DNA of 64,000 nt from Rotaria sp. Silwood1 (taxonomy: Eukaryota; Rotifera; Eurotatoria; Philodinida; Philodinidae): assembly GCA_905250075.1 (NCBI GenBank), contig CAJNOP010000058.1:713257-777256 (forward strand). The letters are read 5' to 3'. Position numbers and translations under genes: made by a program. Below are positions 24,601-36,700 of this stretch, in pieces. The first letter of the stretch is position 1; every line of letters starts with the position of its first letter. The notes beneath the pieces were generated by a model that was given only the letters and a program-made list of their open reading frames with translations, did no database searches and was not told the origin of the DNA.

Positions 24601-26194
24601 ATACAAAAGTAGCAATTCATCCACACTCTTATGATAGCAGGAACATAGGCAGAAACGATTGTGAAACTTATCTCATTTTCGCAGAAAGGAAATAATGAAA
24701 TGAGGTCAACAAGACATGAACCAAAGAATAATGCACGTTCTACGTGATGGTATCAACTAAATGTTTCGTACACATAGCTCAGGTTCAGTTTCACGAGCTT
24801 TTCTAACAACCTGATATGTTCCATAGTGGACTCGGCAATAATACAGATACAAACACAGATTACTCTAGATGCCCGTACATGAAAACGAATTCTTGATTGA
24901 CGAGCAACTCACGTAGGAGTTGTCAGTCCACATTTTTGGGAACCTGGATCTGACGTTTAAAATAAAACTTTGGATTCGAACCAATGTCTGGAAGAACCTG
25001 CATCTCCCTAATCTCAAGGCTTTTATCTTGCAGACACCAAGAAGAAGAATCAAACAAATAATTTCATTTTTTTAATTCTCAAATGCTTCTTTTGTATTTG
25101 ATTATTCGACTTTGTTTTTATTGTTCAATCTAATTTATCGTGATGCATAAATTTGGGGTATTCTTTTTCTACAGAGATTAATTGACATTCTTTGACAACG
25201 TATAATTTTTTCTGCAAGACAGTTTCTATCAAATGTCGTTTTTCGACAATCTTGTTTTCGACTCAAAGCATGCTTACCTGAATTATAAATAATGAATGAA
25301 GATTGTGCGAAATTCGGAACAGATGCAACATAGAAGTGGTTGTCTTCGATAGACGTCTGCACAAGTGATAACAAAGCCAGAAAAGATGCAAGTGTCTACG
25401 ATAAAGGATATTGTTATATTTTCAATCTTTATTAGACTTATTTTAACCTGTTCTTTAAATTGTTCGATAAGTGAGGATGTTTGTTCATCAAATTTGTGAT
25501 TCGATAATGGCCCGACATTGACAAATTCAGTGTTATTGAAAGCCACGAGAGCTTGTGTTATCGTTTGATTGGCTAATTGGCAAAGAGTTGCCATGAGATT
25601 AAAAAGTGACTCACCCGCATATAGGCGAAAATCCATTGGGTAATAGATACCAGATATGTTTGTAACATTAGGCAATGAGTTCGAACTAAAATATGATATC
25701 CAGGAGCTGCTTTGAACAAAATCACTCGAGCAAATTTGATGAAAACGTGGTTGAATTGACATAAAACTTGAATATGGGATGGCGAGATTTGTACATGAAC
25801 ATGAAAGTGTCAATGAATATTGAGCATCAATATCTTCGAATTGACTTTGAGATGGATTGTGTACTGTGATACTGATTGTATGCTGTATCACGGACGAATA
25901 AATACCCAAAATCACAATTCCAGTAATTAGCAACAAAACATACAAACGAGTTGCCCAACAGCCTTGTTGCTCATTCGACACTAATGCTGACTTTGTGAAT
26001 AAGTTCATTGTGACCAGCATTTGTCTGATTTGAAACATACCATTAATCAAACGCGTTTGTAATCCTATTTGAAAAAGATCTCTAAGTAGAGTGCTAAGAT
26101 TAACTGACAATATCAAGAATGAAATTGATGACAGAGAACTATAGAGCTCTTTATGTAATCTGTTCTCGAAAGAATGATTATTTATTTGTCTCAT
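21694..26194 (-). CDS. Two-TM Cys-rich membrane protein, paralogue 2, split by a 2.6-kb intron or insertion
   Basis: Exons read: 26194-25448, 25356-25278, 22675-22583 and 22427 to about 21800 (open to 21694). Exon 1 encodes TM1 (LYVLLLITGIVILGIYSS) and the first Cys block (LSCSCTNLAIPYSSF, FHQICSSDF). The last part encodes TFECFYNQSCIQ, EDWINTTNITTHYNKCNPR and TM2 (VITTILGLAGGLNVILKI). All junctions are in phase, but the exon 3 acceptor is weak, and the intron before it (22676-25277) is far larger than others in the window and full of repeats. The 3' end is uncertain: a GTACGTTG donor near 21800 suggests one further small exon. It may be a functional long-intron gene or a copy broken by insertion. 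Unlike its neighbours it has introns. Function unknown. Confidence 0.55.
22693..25277. other. Large intron or insertion inside paralogue 2, repeat-rich
   Basis: No coding region is supported. Words built on GTTTAAAC cluster at both ends of a roughly 1-kb portion (palindromic GTGTTTAAACAC at about 22857, GTTTAAAC near 23789 and 23874), hinting at a decayed mobile element. A C/A-rich patch lies at 23086-23180 (CACCCACACTCACAC). The degenerate tandem repeat at 24290-24575 is listed separately. No transposase or clean terminal repeats were found. Confidence 0.35.
24290..24575. repeat. Degenerate tandem repeat of about 125 bp, two copies
   Basis: Two successive units share the order GGGTTCC, CTTG(A)TACA(A)ATTGA(A)AGAATA, GCAC, AAGTC..AATA(A)AATCA, then AAAACRAATTTTCRARTGGGT. 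The first spans about 24290-24415 and the second 24420-24556. A weaker third remnant may lie near 24840-24910. Origin unknown. Confidence 0.5.
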
Positions 26195-27437
26195 AAAAGG
26201 TGAAAGCTAGCTGTAAAGTAGCAAATTTTAAAATTTTTGAACAATCTTGTCACATAACCGAGTAAACTATGTACATACTGGAGTTCGGTCTATTAAAGTA
26301 GGAAAGGTAAATCTCTATTTTAAAATTCATATTCGCCAAGTTTCGAGAAATTTGATAATTTGAAAGGAAAATATAAGAGACAGTGTAGATATTCATCATA
26401 AAATTTTCTTACAGCTCTGTTTTCTACATTTTGGTATCAGCTGTTCAATAGATGGCATCAATAGCTTTTTTGTTCCTCTTGTTCAAATGATTAGCCTATC
26501 CAAAGTTTCTGCAGATGACTTAACTAATCTGATGTAGATCGAAGAAATAGCCGAGGTTTTTGAATTAGGAAAATTGCTGAATAAATTTTCGGGAATGTGT
26601 CAACTCGTCACGTTTTTTTTGTCTGGCTTTCGTAACGAATTGACAGTACGAAAGCCCGTAACAGAGCTTTCGTAACGACAGAATCAGGGCTTTCGTAACA
26701 AAAAATCAGGGCTATCGTAACGAATTTTACAGAGTGATCGTAACCTGTGATTTGATATGTACCATTTTAAAACATCACGTCCTCAATTACAGGCATTTCG
26801 TAACAGCCCTGTTCAATTCGTTGCGAAACTCCTGATTTTTTGTTACGAAAGCCCTGATTCTGTCCTTGCGAAAGCTCTGCAACTGTTACGAACTTCCTGT
26901 ATTAATCGTTACGATCGCCCTGTAAATTTCGTTACGATATCCCTGTATTTTTGGATATCCCTATTTTTGGTGTTACGAAAGGTCTGTTTTTTGCTGTTTG
27001 TTCAACTCGTCACGTGACGAGTTGAGACGTTCTCAAATTTTCTACTTTCTTTTGGTAACGAATGCTATCCTCAGTTTTTTGTCGTCTCGATATTAGTACG
27101 ATTCAATGGATGATTTTTTCATTGAAAGATACAACATTCTTCTATATTGTTTTGTAAAACACGATTGTAAAAGAGTGTTGAAGTACACACGAAAGAAAAT
27201 GAATCTATATTTAGTTCCACAGACATGTCAGACAAACATCTTAGAGCCAAAGATCATGATAGACATTTCATGATGCACGACTATCTGAACTTTATTGACA
27301 ATTATCAACGTACGTTGGTCTTGGGTTTATGAGTAGAGTGGATTCATCGTGTTATATATTTCAGTCTCGGAGGGATTGCGCTAACATTTATTTATGGATG
27401 TCTGCAGTTTTATTGAATTCCGTGGATAATTTGTAAC
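26195..27437. other. Intergenic stretch holding a foldback element
   Basis: Apart from the foldback element at 26601-27024 no feature is supported. The open frame at 26757-27017 lies inside that element and is a by-product of its repeats. Confidence 0.4.
26601..27024. mobile_element. Foldback/MITE-like element built of TTTCGTAACG words
   Basis: The left end CAACTCGTCACG (26601-26612) returns inverted at 27013-27024, where it is part of a perfect 22-bp palindrome (27003-27024, half-site CAACTCGTCAC). The interior is an extended inverted repeat: the segment from about 26679 (starting GACAGAATCAGGGCTTTCG, 34 bp) is repeated exactly in inverted orientation at about 26828-26861, with weaker pairing on both sides. 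A short word, GGGCTTTCGTAACG or its complement, recurs roughly ten times. No ORF and no clear target duplication. It is best described as a non-autonomous foldback; the superfamily is unknown. Confidence 0.6.
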
Positions 27438-28817
27438 TCACGTATACTCACTTAGTTTTTCAGAATTTACTGCCAACACTTCCTGTCTGGTAACAGGTTG
27501 ACAACAATTCATTGATCGAACTCGACGAATGAAATGTTGGGCGAAAAACTTTGCAAAAAGGTGAAGTACCACAGTGAGTCCACCAATAAGACCGAAGAGA
27601 GTGACGAACACATAGATAACATAGAATCGTTTTTCATAAGTATACGAACATGATTTTGGATTACATGTGTTGAAGTAAGCAGTAAAATTTCTCGTATCGT
27701 GCCAACTCTCGATGAATAATTCGGCGAACATTGACTCTATTGTTGCATTAGGTTTAAAGTGAGATTGAATAGTGTCATTAAGTGGACGACGAGATGAAGT
27801 ATCACCCATTAGTGCTTGAATTTGATTGAGGCATGTTGAGTTATAGAAACATTCCATTGTCGATTGGGATATCGAATAGCGTGGAATACATCCAGCAAAA
27901 AAACCCGGTACGGAGAACACAGGTGGTGGATCCGGTATAAAATAGTAGAAAGGATATTCTAGTGTCCAATTATTGAAGAAACCTGATGGATAAATGCATT
28001 TATATGTACTGGCACAACCGCAAAACGTTGTTGGATCAAGGGGAAGCGAATAATGAATTGGTATATATACGCCGGAATAGGTGATGTATAATCTACTACC
28101 AGGTACACTGTAAATGAAATAATTGGTATGCAATGCCGACACTAGTTGATTGTTATCTATGCTCAATGAAACAAATTGATCCATACTTGTTATGTCGATG
28201 ACTGTCGTTGTTTGCAGTTGTTGCACAAGTGACATTAATTGAGCATCGAAAGCAGATCGCGATAGAGTTCGACTGGAAATTAGTTGCTGGTTGGTGAATA
28301 CTTGGACTGCGCTAGAAACAAATTCAGATACCATAGTGCAGAGCAACGCAAGTGTTTCAAATTGAGATGAAGCGCTTGTGCGAAAATCTAGTGGAGAATA
28401 GTTTGTTGTGTTGATAGAAAACATTGATGAGATCCATGATTCCGATATGAATTTACTTGAACAAACTTGATGGTATTCCGGAGCAAATGAAAGAAATGTA
28501 TTGTAGGGGATTGTCACTTGAGAACAAAGACACGAGAGTGTCAATGGATATCGAGCAGATAGAAAATCAAATTGAGATATTGACGGTGAATCCACAGTGA
28601 TGCTACGTGTTTGCGAACTTGATGCGGTCAACACAAACAAAATCACTATGGATACTGCCAGAAGTCCAAGGTACAGACGAGTAGCAACTAACTTCTCATT
28701 GCTAGATAATGAAACATCGGTTTTGTACAGATTTTCTGGCAGAAAAAAAGCATATAATCGTTTCAATATATTTGGTTCTGCTGTTGGCATGGGTTGCTCA
28801 TTACTTGCTTGAGGCAT
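27438..28817 (-). CDS. Two-TM Cys-rich membrane protein, paralogue 1 (intact)
   Basis: Single-exon gene, 459 aa, ATG at 28817-28815. TM1 is near residues 43-63 (ATRLYLGLLAVSIVILFVL). The ectodomain has repeated Cys landmarks (LSCLCSQVTIPYNTF, YHQVCSSKF, FCGCASTYKCIYPSGF, FFAGCIPRYS, MECFYNSTCL, FNTCNPKSCSYTY) and many N-x-S/T sites. TM2 follows near 400-425 (VFVTLFGLIGGLTVVLHLF), then a 35-residue tail. It is the most complete of the three tandem paralogues and the best reference for judging the others. Probably a plasma-membrane protein; channel-like topology is suggestive only. The shared strand, spacing and sequence indicate local duplication. Confidence 0.8.
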   Translation of the reverse strand: MPQASNEQPMPTAEPNILKRLYAFFLPENLYKTDVSLSSNEKLVATRLYLGLLAVSIVILFVLTASSSQTRSITVDSPSISQFDFLSARYPLTLSCLCSQVTIPYNTFLSFAPEYHQVCSSKFISESWISSMFSINTTNYSPLDFRTSASSQFETLALLCTMVSEFVSSAVQVFTNQQLISSRTLSRSAFDAQLMSLVQQLQTTTVIDITSMDQFVSLSIDNNQLVSALHTNYFIYSVPGSRLYITYSGVYIPIHYSLPLDPTTFCGCASTYKCIYPSGFFNNWTLEYPFYYFIPDPPPVFSVPGFFAGCIPRYSISQSTMECFYNSTCLNQIQALMGDTSSRRPLNDTIQSHFKPNATIESMFAELFIESWHDTRNFTAYFNTCNPKSCSYTYEKRFYVIYVFVTLFGLIGGLTVVLHLFAKFFAQHFIRRVRSMNCCQPVTRQEVLAVNSEKLSEYT

Positions 28818-31319
28818 TTTGTTTAAATGAGATCTGTATAAGACTCGCCAAATGTGACTAGATTATCTGAAAAATTTCCAACTTTTTTAAATTGATACTT
28901 TGTTAAATTGAACAGAAAAAAGGGCAAAAGTGTTCGTTCATTATTCCAAATTACCATTAGTTGTCAAGAAAAATACGTCATTTGCTAACAGAAGCAAAAT
29001 GTTCAGTAGACTTACCATTGTCTTTCTACATTTTGCTCGCTAGTGGTTCGACTGTTTCACTTACATTGAATGTATTTTTGAGTACATCTTCATCACAAGC
29101 TTTGTCTTGATTTAAGAGCACTATGTATGCACAAAGTCCAAAGAGATCATTTGGAAGACAAAATGCCTTTCTCGTACCAAGAATGCTTGAGTCAGACTAA
29201 ATCGTATTGCCAAAGAATAGCAGTTTTGCATGTTCTACTTGCGTTCATACTGGATGTTGTGTATTTTTTCAACAGTATCTCAAGGTTCAGTAAATTTTGG
29301 GAAAAATATGGCTTTTTGACGAAACTTTATCGAATCATGAGCGAGCTTTGAAAATTAGACAACATCTAACATTAACGGCGAAGAAAGCAGACAACAGTGT
29401 TCATTTTAGACACAGAGCCTCAGTTGCAGTAATCAACTTCTATCCCGAACATGCATTATCTTCAAAACAATCTCTTTGAATTCAATACATAACTAAGGAC
29501 CTTTACCTCAAAAATCGAGCTTGGCTATCCGTAGATAGATCAATTTAAAAATCTATATGGATAGTCCTCATCACTAGGAGCAATTATTATCAAATTCTCG
29601 TTCAATCCATGTGTTCTGCTCAAGAGAAAACAACTAAGCCCGTGAAAATCAGAAATAATTGACTGTTACCTTTTTGGGAATACAGAAAATGATTAATGAC
29701 TCTCAAAAAAAAAATACAGTTGCTAGAAAATATTCAAATAAAGAAGCAGACGTGGGAATTTTCGAAGATTTTGTTTGGCCGATTTGTGACGCTCATTCAA
29801 CAACGACGCCTAAAAGAAAGACACCATGAACTTACAATAAATAATAAACACTTTCATTCCAGAGGGAAAGGTTGAAAAAAGTCTATAACGTCCTTCGTAA
29901 TAGTTATCAGCTTTCAAATATAAAAATCATTTCATAGCGTTGCAGCAGAAAGTAAGGAGCTCCTTCTCAGTGCGGAAGAAGTAATAAGTGAAAAAATGCT
30001 CAGGAAGTCAAATGAAATCAAAAACTTATGACGATAATTACAAGAAAAAGGAAAATTCTAATTATTATACGGACACTTCAATAAATTATTTTGAAAAATA
30101 ATTGATGCTATTTCGGTCTCTACATATTTTTGGGAACAATCATGTTTTAATCAAAATCATTTCGTTAAAATAGTAAAAAATGCATTGAAACTAATCATTT
30201 TTTACGTGTTTCATTATGCACTTCCATCATTCTCATAATATTTAGGATATTAAACATTATCATGCTCAGAAAATCAAAAAATCACACTAATTCCATATAA
30301 ATTTTTATTTTTCACCCTGTCATAAAACAATTGCATGATATGGATAGTTTTCGAAAAAATCAGCTTAATTTCGTTCCTTAGTGTCATCATTTTTATGAAA
30401 ATCGTCCATGACTTTGATATAAAACTTTGAGCTTTTGGATAGAATATGACAAAACATCCACGCAGTCGCTCCAAGAAAACTATTGTAACAAAACTTTGAC
30501 ATCGATAAGAGAAAAACCATATCCAATATGTCCTAAGACTTGCCTAGTACCGTGTCAACATAAAATGGGACCTAGTGACATACAGATTTCAGTAAGTATT
30601 GGGCTGAACATAGTGAAGCGCTCTCTTTATGTATTCCGTCTTTGCTTTCTATAAACAGTGTCAAGCAGACCGACTTTTTCTCTTGCTTTCAGACATGATG
30701 AAAAGCTGAGCAAAATTAGGAAATCAGTTTCAAGCTTCGGAACACAACATATTGATCTGATGAAACTGATAAAAATCTAATTAAAATCATGAAGCTAATA
30801 TGATTTTTTTTAAACTCATTGAAGGCATCACATGTTCTTAATAAGATGATCGAAAATAATCATTTAAATGAAATCAATTTTATATAATGGCTTCCTTGGT
30901 AGCAATCAAGTTTGAGGTATACAATTTCAGCTTAGTATTATTCAAAGGCATGTGAAACATTCTCTGAGGTTTTAAGCAGACTGTTTTCCATAATATCAGA
31001 ATGAATCATTGAATATAAGTTTGGAAAATTATGTTGACTTAGAAAGACTAGTGGAGAAAAGTCATTCTTTCAGGTTTTCACTTTTTTCAACTCTCTATGA
31101 CATAGAATTTCGCGTTTTAGAACTCGATGTATCCACCCCTAGTTTTCAAGTAGGTGTACGTCGATATCATAATAAAAAAAAATCTATGACAAGAAAAATC
31201 ATCAAAGATACTCAGTTTATAAAATCAGCATTATTATCTTTCTCAGTAACCCTTCCATGACCACTTTTCGAACAACCACTTGTTAAATACGTAGGACTAG
31301 TACAGATTCCAGTTTGATT
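28818..31319. other. Intergenic AT-rich stretch, nothing recognised
   Basis: Open frames such as 29127-29351, 30427-30654 and 31009-31260 have no recognisable domain and no splice-supported extension. No terminal repeats or RNA genes seen. The left edge should contain the promoter of the intact two-TM paralogue. Confidence 0.35.
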
Positions 31320-33750
31320 AATAGTAATTTTGAAATGGAACAACAATAGCTCGGGAGAACACTTCAGTTATAAACGAGCACACAATACTTCAACTATTTT
31401 CCCTGTTCAGTGTATCGCAAAAGCTAAAGTTCTCATAACATATACTGACGAAGATATTTGACTTATTTCTATAATGCAGGATATTCATTATTTTATTATA
31501 TCCACGGATAGGACTACCGACACACTACTTGGGTATATCATCGTTCTCTATTCGTTTCTTTTTATTCGATGGAAAGTTTGCAACGGGAAGAAAATTATCA
31601 AAGCATTATCATGAAGCAGTTTCCGACAAACTAAATAGTTGCATCGACTTTTATAATATATTAAACATTAAATTCTTAAATTTGTTTTTTGTAATAACGA
31701 ACGGTGAAAAAGTCTTTTGAAAAATATTATATTCTGTTAGACCATAATGCAAACTTCAAAATTAATGAAATCTTTTTTGTTCGAAAGAGTATTGTCTCAA
31801 GTACAAATTCTGTATGAAACATATTTTTTCCGAATGTACCTAAGAAGAAAAAAAAAACCAAAAATGAAACATTTCTAAAAAACATTCTTGCAACACTCTT
31901 GCAATTGGAAAAGTTTGTATTTCTCAATTATTTTAAGCTATATGGATCAAATTCTAATACTGAAATTCGACAAAGTGTAGTACATCAAAAGCTTCCTTGA
32001 TGTCAGCTGTGGTAATTTTTTTTTTAATTCCTTCTTACCTATTTATTCGAAAAAATTGGACATTGAAATTTTTTGTAAAATGGAGTTTTGCAAGAATGAT
32101 CAGCTTAAAAGGACGTCATTCCTTATCTTCGGAATCTAATCATGAACTGAATTCGTGGTGCGTTATTTGTTCGAAATGTGTCAGATCATAGATACTTAGC
32201 AAAAAAGAATAATTGAAAAAATATTTTTAATTGTTGCAAAATGGTCAGTTATTAGGAGCGACCAACTTATACAATACCTTTTTAGAAATAGCCATATTTT
32301 TTATAAAAACCAAGAGTAAATTTAACTTCCAATGCACTATTGGAAAGAACACTCTTAACGCTACATTACTCACGATTAAACATAGTTTTCCATATGACTT
32401 CTAACATAAAAAGCCTAATCGAAAATACAAAACTGTTGTTGTGCGATGATGAAATTGCAAGAGCGTTTCTAGAGATGTTTTGTTTTTGGAGTTTCCTTCT
32501 TCTTAGGTACATTCGGGAAAAATTATGCTTTATACAAGATTTGTACTGGAGACATTACTCTTTCTAAATAAAAAAAATTTCATTGATTTTGAAGTTTGCA
32601 TGATGGTCTAACAGAATATGACGTTTTTCAAAAACGTTTGCATCGCTTATTAGCTACGAGGTTTTAGAATATTGTGTAAAAAAATTCTTAAAACAGTCAC
32701 TTCTAAGTAAGAAGGCTTTGTATGCTGTGAAGCTAATCGAATGATAACGTTGGAAAATAATAGAGCAATCTTTACTGAGCACATGTCCAAACTCTGGGAA
32801 ACTATGACTGAGAGGAATAGCTATTGTAAGGGTGAGTAGATTAACAGAAAATAGTCCCACTCACCCATAATGAATCTTTTTTAGCTATGGATAAAAGTAC
32901 GATGGCAGTAGAATTACCCATCTATGATAAATTTCCTTTGTGTTGTTACTTTTGTATTATAGAGATTGTTCACGACAATCAATTTTTCTTCGTTACTGTT
33001 TTTAGCTACTCTCTCCTCTCAACCATGGTTCTCAAAAGCTTTGGCATGTACTCCATAAAGCTTGCTCTCTTAGTTTCAACCGTATCATTCGAATAGATTC
33101 ACAGCATAAAAAGTCTACTTATTGAGAAGCAACTCTATTAGACATTTTTCTATGCAATATTCTAAATACTCTTAACTTATAGCATTTAACTAACATTACT
33201 AAATAAAGTCGTTCACATGTGCCATTCTAATAGCTTTATCAAAAGAAATTAGGTCTACTTTTGGGGATTAACATGAATTTATGTCATGAAAAACTTGATT
33301 GAAAATTTTCTTCTTCAATTATTCCAATTACAACTGAAAGAAAATGGGAAAACTAATGATAGGAACTTCTATGAAAAAAAATTAATGTTCAGTATGTTGT
33401 AGAAGTCGATGAAACTATCTAGTTTGTCGTAGAATGCTCTATGATAATGCTTCGGTGATTTTCTTTTCTTCTCAAACTTTTCCATCCAATAAAAAGAAAC
33501 GAACAGAGAATGATGATATGCCCAAGTAGTGTTTCGGTAGTCCTATCCGTGGATATGATGAAATGATGCATATCATTCATTGTAGATATAAGACAAATGT
33601 CTTCGTCAGTTACGTTATGAGAACCTGGGCCTTTGCGATACACTGAACATAGAAAACAGTTGGGGTTTTGTGTGTTCTTCTATGACTCAGCTATACTCCA
33701 GAGCTATTGGCGTTCTGTTTCGAAACTACTACTATTATAATCAAATGATT
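31320..33750. repeat. Diverged inverted duplication (palindromic block)
   Basis: Two sequence blocks on the left recur inverted on the right. Block A (about 31320-31690) pairs with about 33370-33750: both, read in the A orientation, contain GTTCAGTGTATCGCAAA, CTCATAAC, the 20-base stretch ATATCCACGGATAGGACTAC and CACTACTTGGG. Block B (31727-31915) pairs with about 32435-32605: GAATGTACCTAAGAAGAA and CTTGCAATT are shared. Blocks A and B are about 35 bp apart on the left, but their partners are about 760 bp apart on the right, so one side gained or lost sequence. A frame at 33643-33419 (-) in the A copy ends with a TM-like segment (LLGHIIILCSFLFIGW), so the duplicated unit may once have been part of a gene. 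Confidence 0.6.
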
Positions 33751-36700
33751 TCGAGAATGAAATCCGCGTGATTCTATAGCTTGGTTTCATTTGTTTAAGA
33801 TTGAAAAAATTTCTTTCTCAACTGCAGATGGTCTTAAATGACAAAAAATGTCGCATTTTATTATTGCGCACTTAAGTTTCCGGTTAGGAGTGACCTTTTG
33901 TACAAACGTAGTGATTTTTGCAAATGCTCATCAGAGATTTGGGATACGACAGAGGATCAAGTCGGTGAAAGTATAGAAACCAGCGGTGTAGAGCGATGTA
34001 TCGCCACCACTGGATGTATTGAGCCTTAAGCCGTCTGAATAATGGTAGAAATCGACCATGACCGTAGGTTGCTGATGTCCTAATCGGCATTATTAACCTT
34101 ACCGGTAATAGTTGGGACCGTATTCCTAAGTTATCTGCATAAGCATCTTTCATATTCAGGTAGCTTTACGCTAGCAGATGTCAGTTGTATGAAAATACTC
34201 ATGTTGGCTGTCATATGATACACTCAGTACCGTAATCGTCGAGTGGCCACTGTATACGAACCGCGTATAAAGTTTCAGAAATTCGATCATACATTCAAGC
34301 AGCTAGATGTGCACCGACTCAGTGTGCACTTTTCGATTATGAAACGGCTACATCCACTTTTGATTGGAACCAGTGAAACTCAGATAACTTCAATCGCAGT
34401 GCGTTATGACCGATGCTTACGGTGCATCGATGTTGTAGTAAACCGGTGGGCTGGTGACACTAGTGGGCGATGAATCGGTGAGGGCGCACCTGGAAACCAT
34501 CGGCGCTGTTGCATCCCTATAGATCACGACAAAAAAATGACGTGTCAATCTGATCAACTATTGTGGCCTCAAATAGCTGAATGTGATAGCTTAGCTGCAT
34601 AACATTAGAGCTATATTTAATCATCGATCCTAGCTTCTCCCTTTCCGTTCTCCTCTAACTCTTATTCAAACCACAACAACTTAGAGAGTGAGCAAAAATA
34701 CTCCATTCTTCCTATATGACCGAAGTCTCGCTCATCTGTTGGTAAATGACTGTGCTGGACCATGATGGCGAGTTTGGTTTTGATGAGTGGTTACTAAATC
34801 CAATTCAGTAATCTTATTTCATGCGCACTTCAACTGAATAGTCGGTATGGTGGAAGAACCCAGATCAAGAAATCCGATTAGTGAATCTTGTCGTTTTCGA
34901 TCAGATTTTATTGAATAAAGCCCAGAATTCAGTAATCCGAAAATATGACAAGGTCTAATCGGATCCTGCAATCAACCTTAAGAAATCTGACACGATTAAG
35001 TTGGATGTAAATCATTAACGCTCTATAGTTGTTCTCTTTCCCATTCACTATCATCTGTTAATATATAATGAATAATCAAATCGATGACGCTAATGGAAAT
35101 AATCTGCTGTCTGCACTTATCATTATTTTTTTGATAAGAACCAAAAGCGACAAAAGCCCAGATATCGTAGGTCGAACATTATGACGATCAGAAACGATCG
35201 ACGTGCTGCATAAGGCAAAATACGTGCATCTTAAACAGTGATATCTGCGCCGTAAAACTTTCGTACTTCTGGCGGCAACGGCAATATGCACTAACATTTA
35301 TGATCGTATCCCCATGTAAATAAATGTATACGACCTTAATGAACAGAAACTGGAGCTACCGGTAAACCTTCGCTTCCTTATCATAACACATACGTGCCTG
35401 TACATGTAATATCATATCTGTAACCTTAGTCATATGCCGTTAAACTGATACCCTTAAGCCTATATTCATAAACTTATGTGCCGAATTTATAATCTCACAC
35501 CTACATACGCATGTTTATACGTGAGGCCTATAAACCCTATGTATATCCTTATGTCTATATTTTATGCCTATTCCAAAAGATTTATCCTCTAACCAGCATG
35601 CCCTTATGCCTATAATCTTCACTGTAAAACAAACGCAGAATAATAAACCTTTAAAGGACTTATGAAAGCGCAATGTATGAAATTCCTTTTTTCTACCGTT
35701 TTTTGCAAGCTTCATAAATCTGTTAGAACGAATCCATAAAAGGTTTATGTTCTTCAAATACCACTCTTGAAAGACTTATGCAAAACTTCATAATATTCAT
35801 AAAGCCTTAAACGTTTTGTTATGCGTTGCACTTTGATAAATCCTTCATAAGAGTACATGAACTTCCTAAATACTTTGTAATAGCCTTTAAATGCATTATC
35901 AAAACGATCAATAGAATAGTTCACCAAAATCATAAACCACACCAAGATTTCATGAATGGGTATATGGAAGGATTCATCAGGATAATCAACCATGTCAAGG
36001 ATTTATGAAAAGGTTGGTAGGAGAGTCCACAGGGATTATCAATGGCACCAAGGGTATATAAAAGAGTATATGACGCAGTATAAGGAACTATTCAAGATGA
36101 TTATTAGTCTAAAGTGGGCCTCTTAAGCAGCAAATATAAGCCTCTATTTTATGAACTTTTCATCATTTACGAAAGAGTTATCTAACCGATCCTTAAAACA
36201 ACAAAATAGTAGGAAATCCGACACCACTTAATCAATGGTCAAGCATAGTAACACAAAAGGCTCTATTACAAAACATAAACAAACTGAACCATTTTATTCT
36301 ATCCGCCTCTAAAGATGTTGGAAAACTATCACAAAAGCTAGATGGTGAAAACAAAAGTAAAAAGTAATTTGTCTTTTGATTATCTCGTAAAACACTCGAC
36401 AACTATCAGAAAAAATTAATCAAGAAAAGAAAATTGAAATTATTTGATTTCTCACGAGGATCATCGAAACTTTTATGGTGACTAAACGAAGAGAAATAAG
36501 GGCAAAGTGATGTTTTTTGTGGAACTCATGTGTGTTTCCGCAGAACGTTGTGATTGCACATTCTCGGCTGCAGTCTTCTGGCTCCCCTCTTTTCACTACA
36601 GACCTTGAAAATCCCCTATCCATAATTGACTTTAGCAATCAAGAAAAAACAGGCGCCAGACTCATTTCCTACAATTTTAGAGGAACTGAAACGGATTCTG

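Noticed and set aside
28597..28812. Plus-strand frame antisense to the intact two-TM gene
   Set aside because: It is the complement of strong coding sequence on the minus strand and has no independent features.
18572..28817. Naming the two-TM proteins as DEG/ENaC channels
   Set aside because: Topology and Cys richness fit, but no diagnostic sequence motif of that family is seen by eye, so only the resemblance is reported.
33884..34473. Opposed open frames in a less AT-rich segment
   Set aside because: Composition alone keeps frames open; no domain, signal or splice support.
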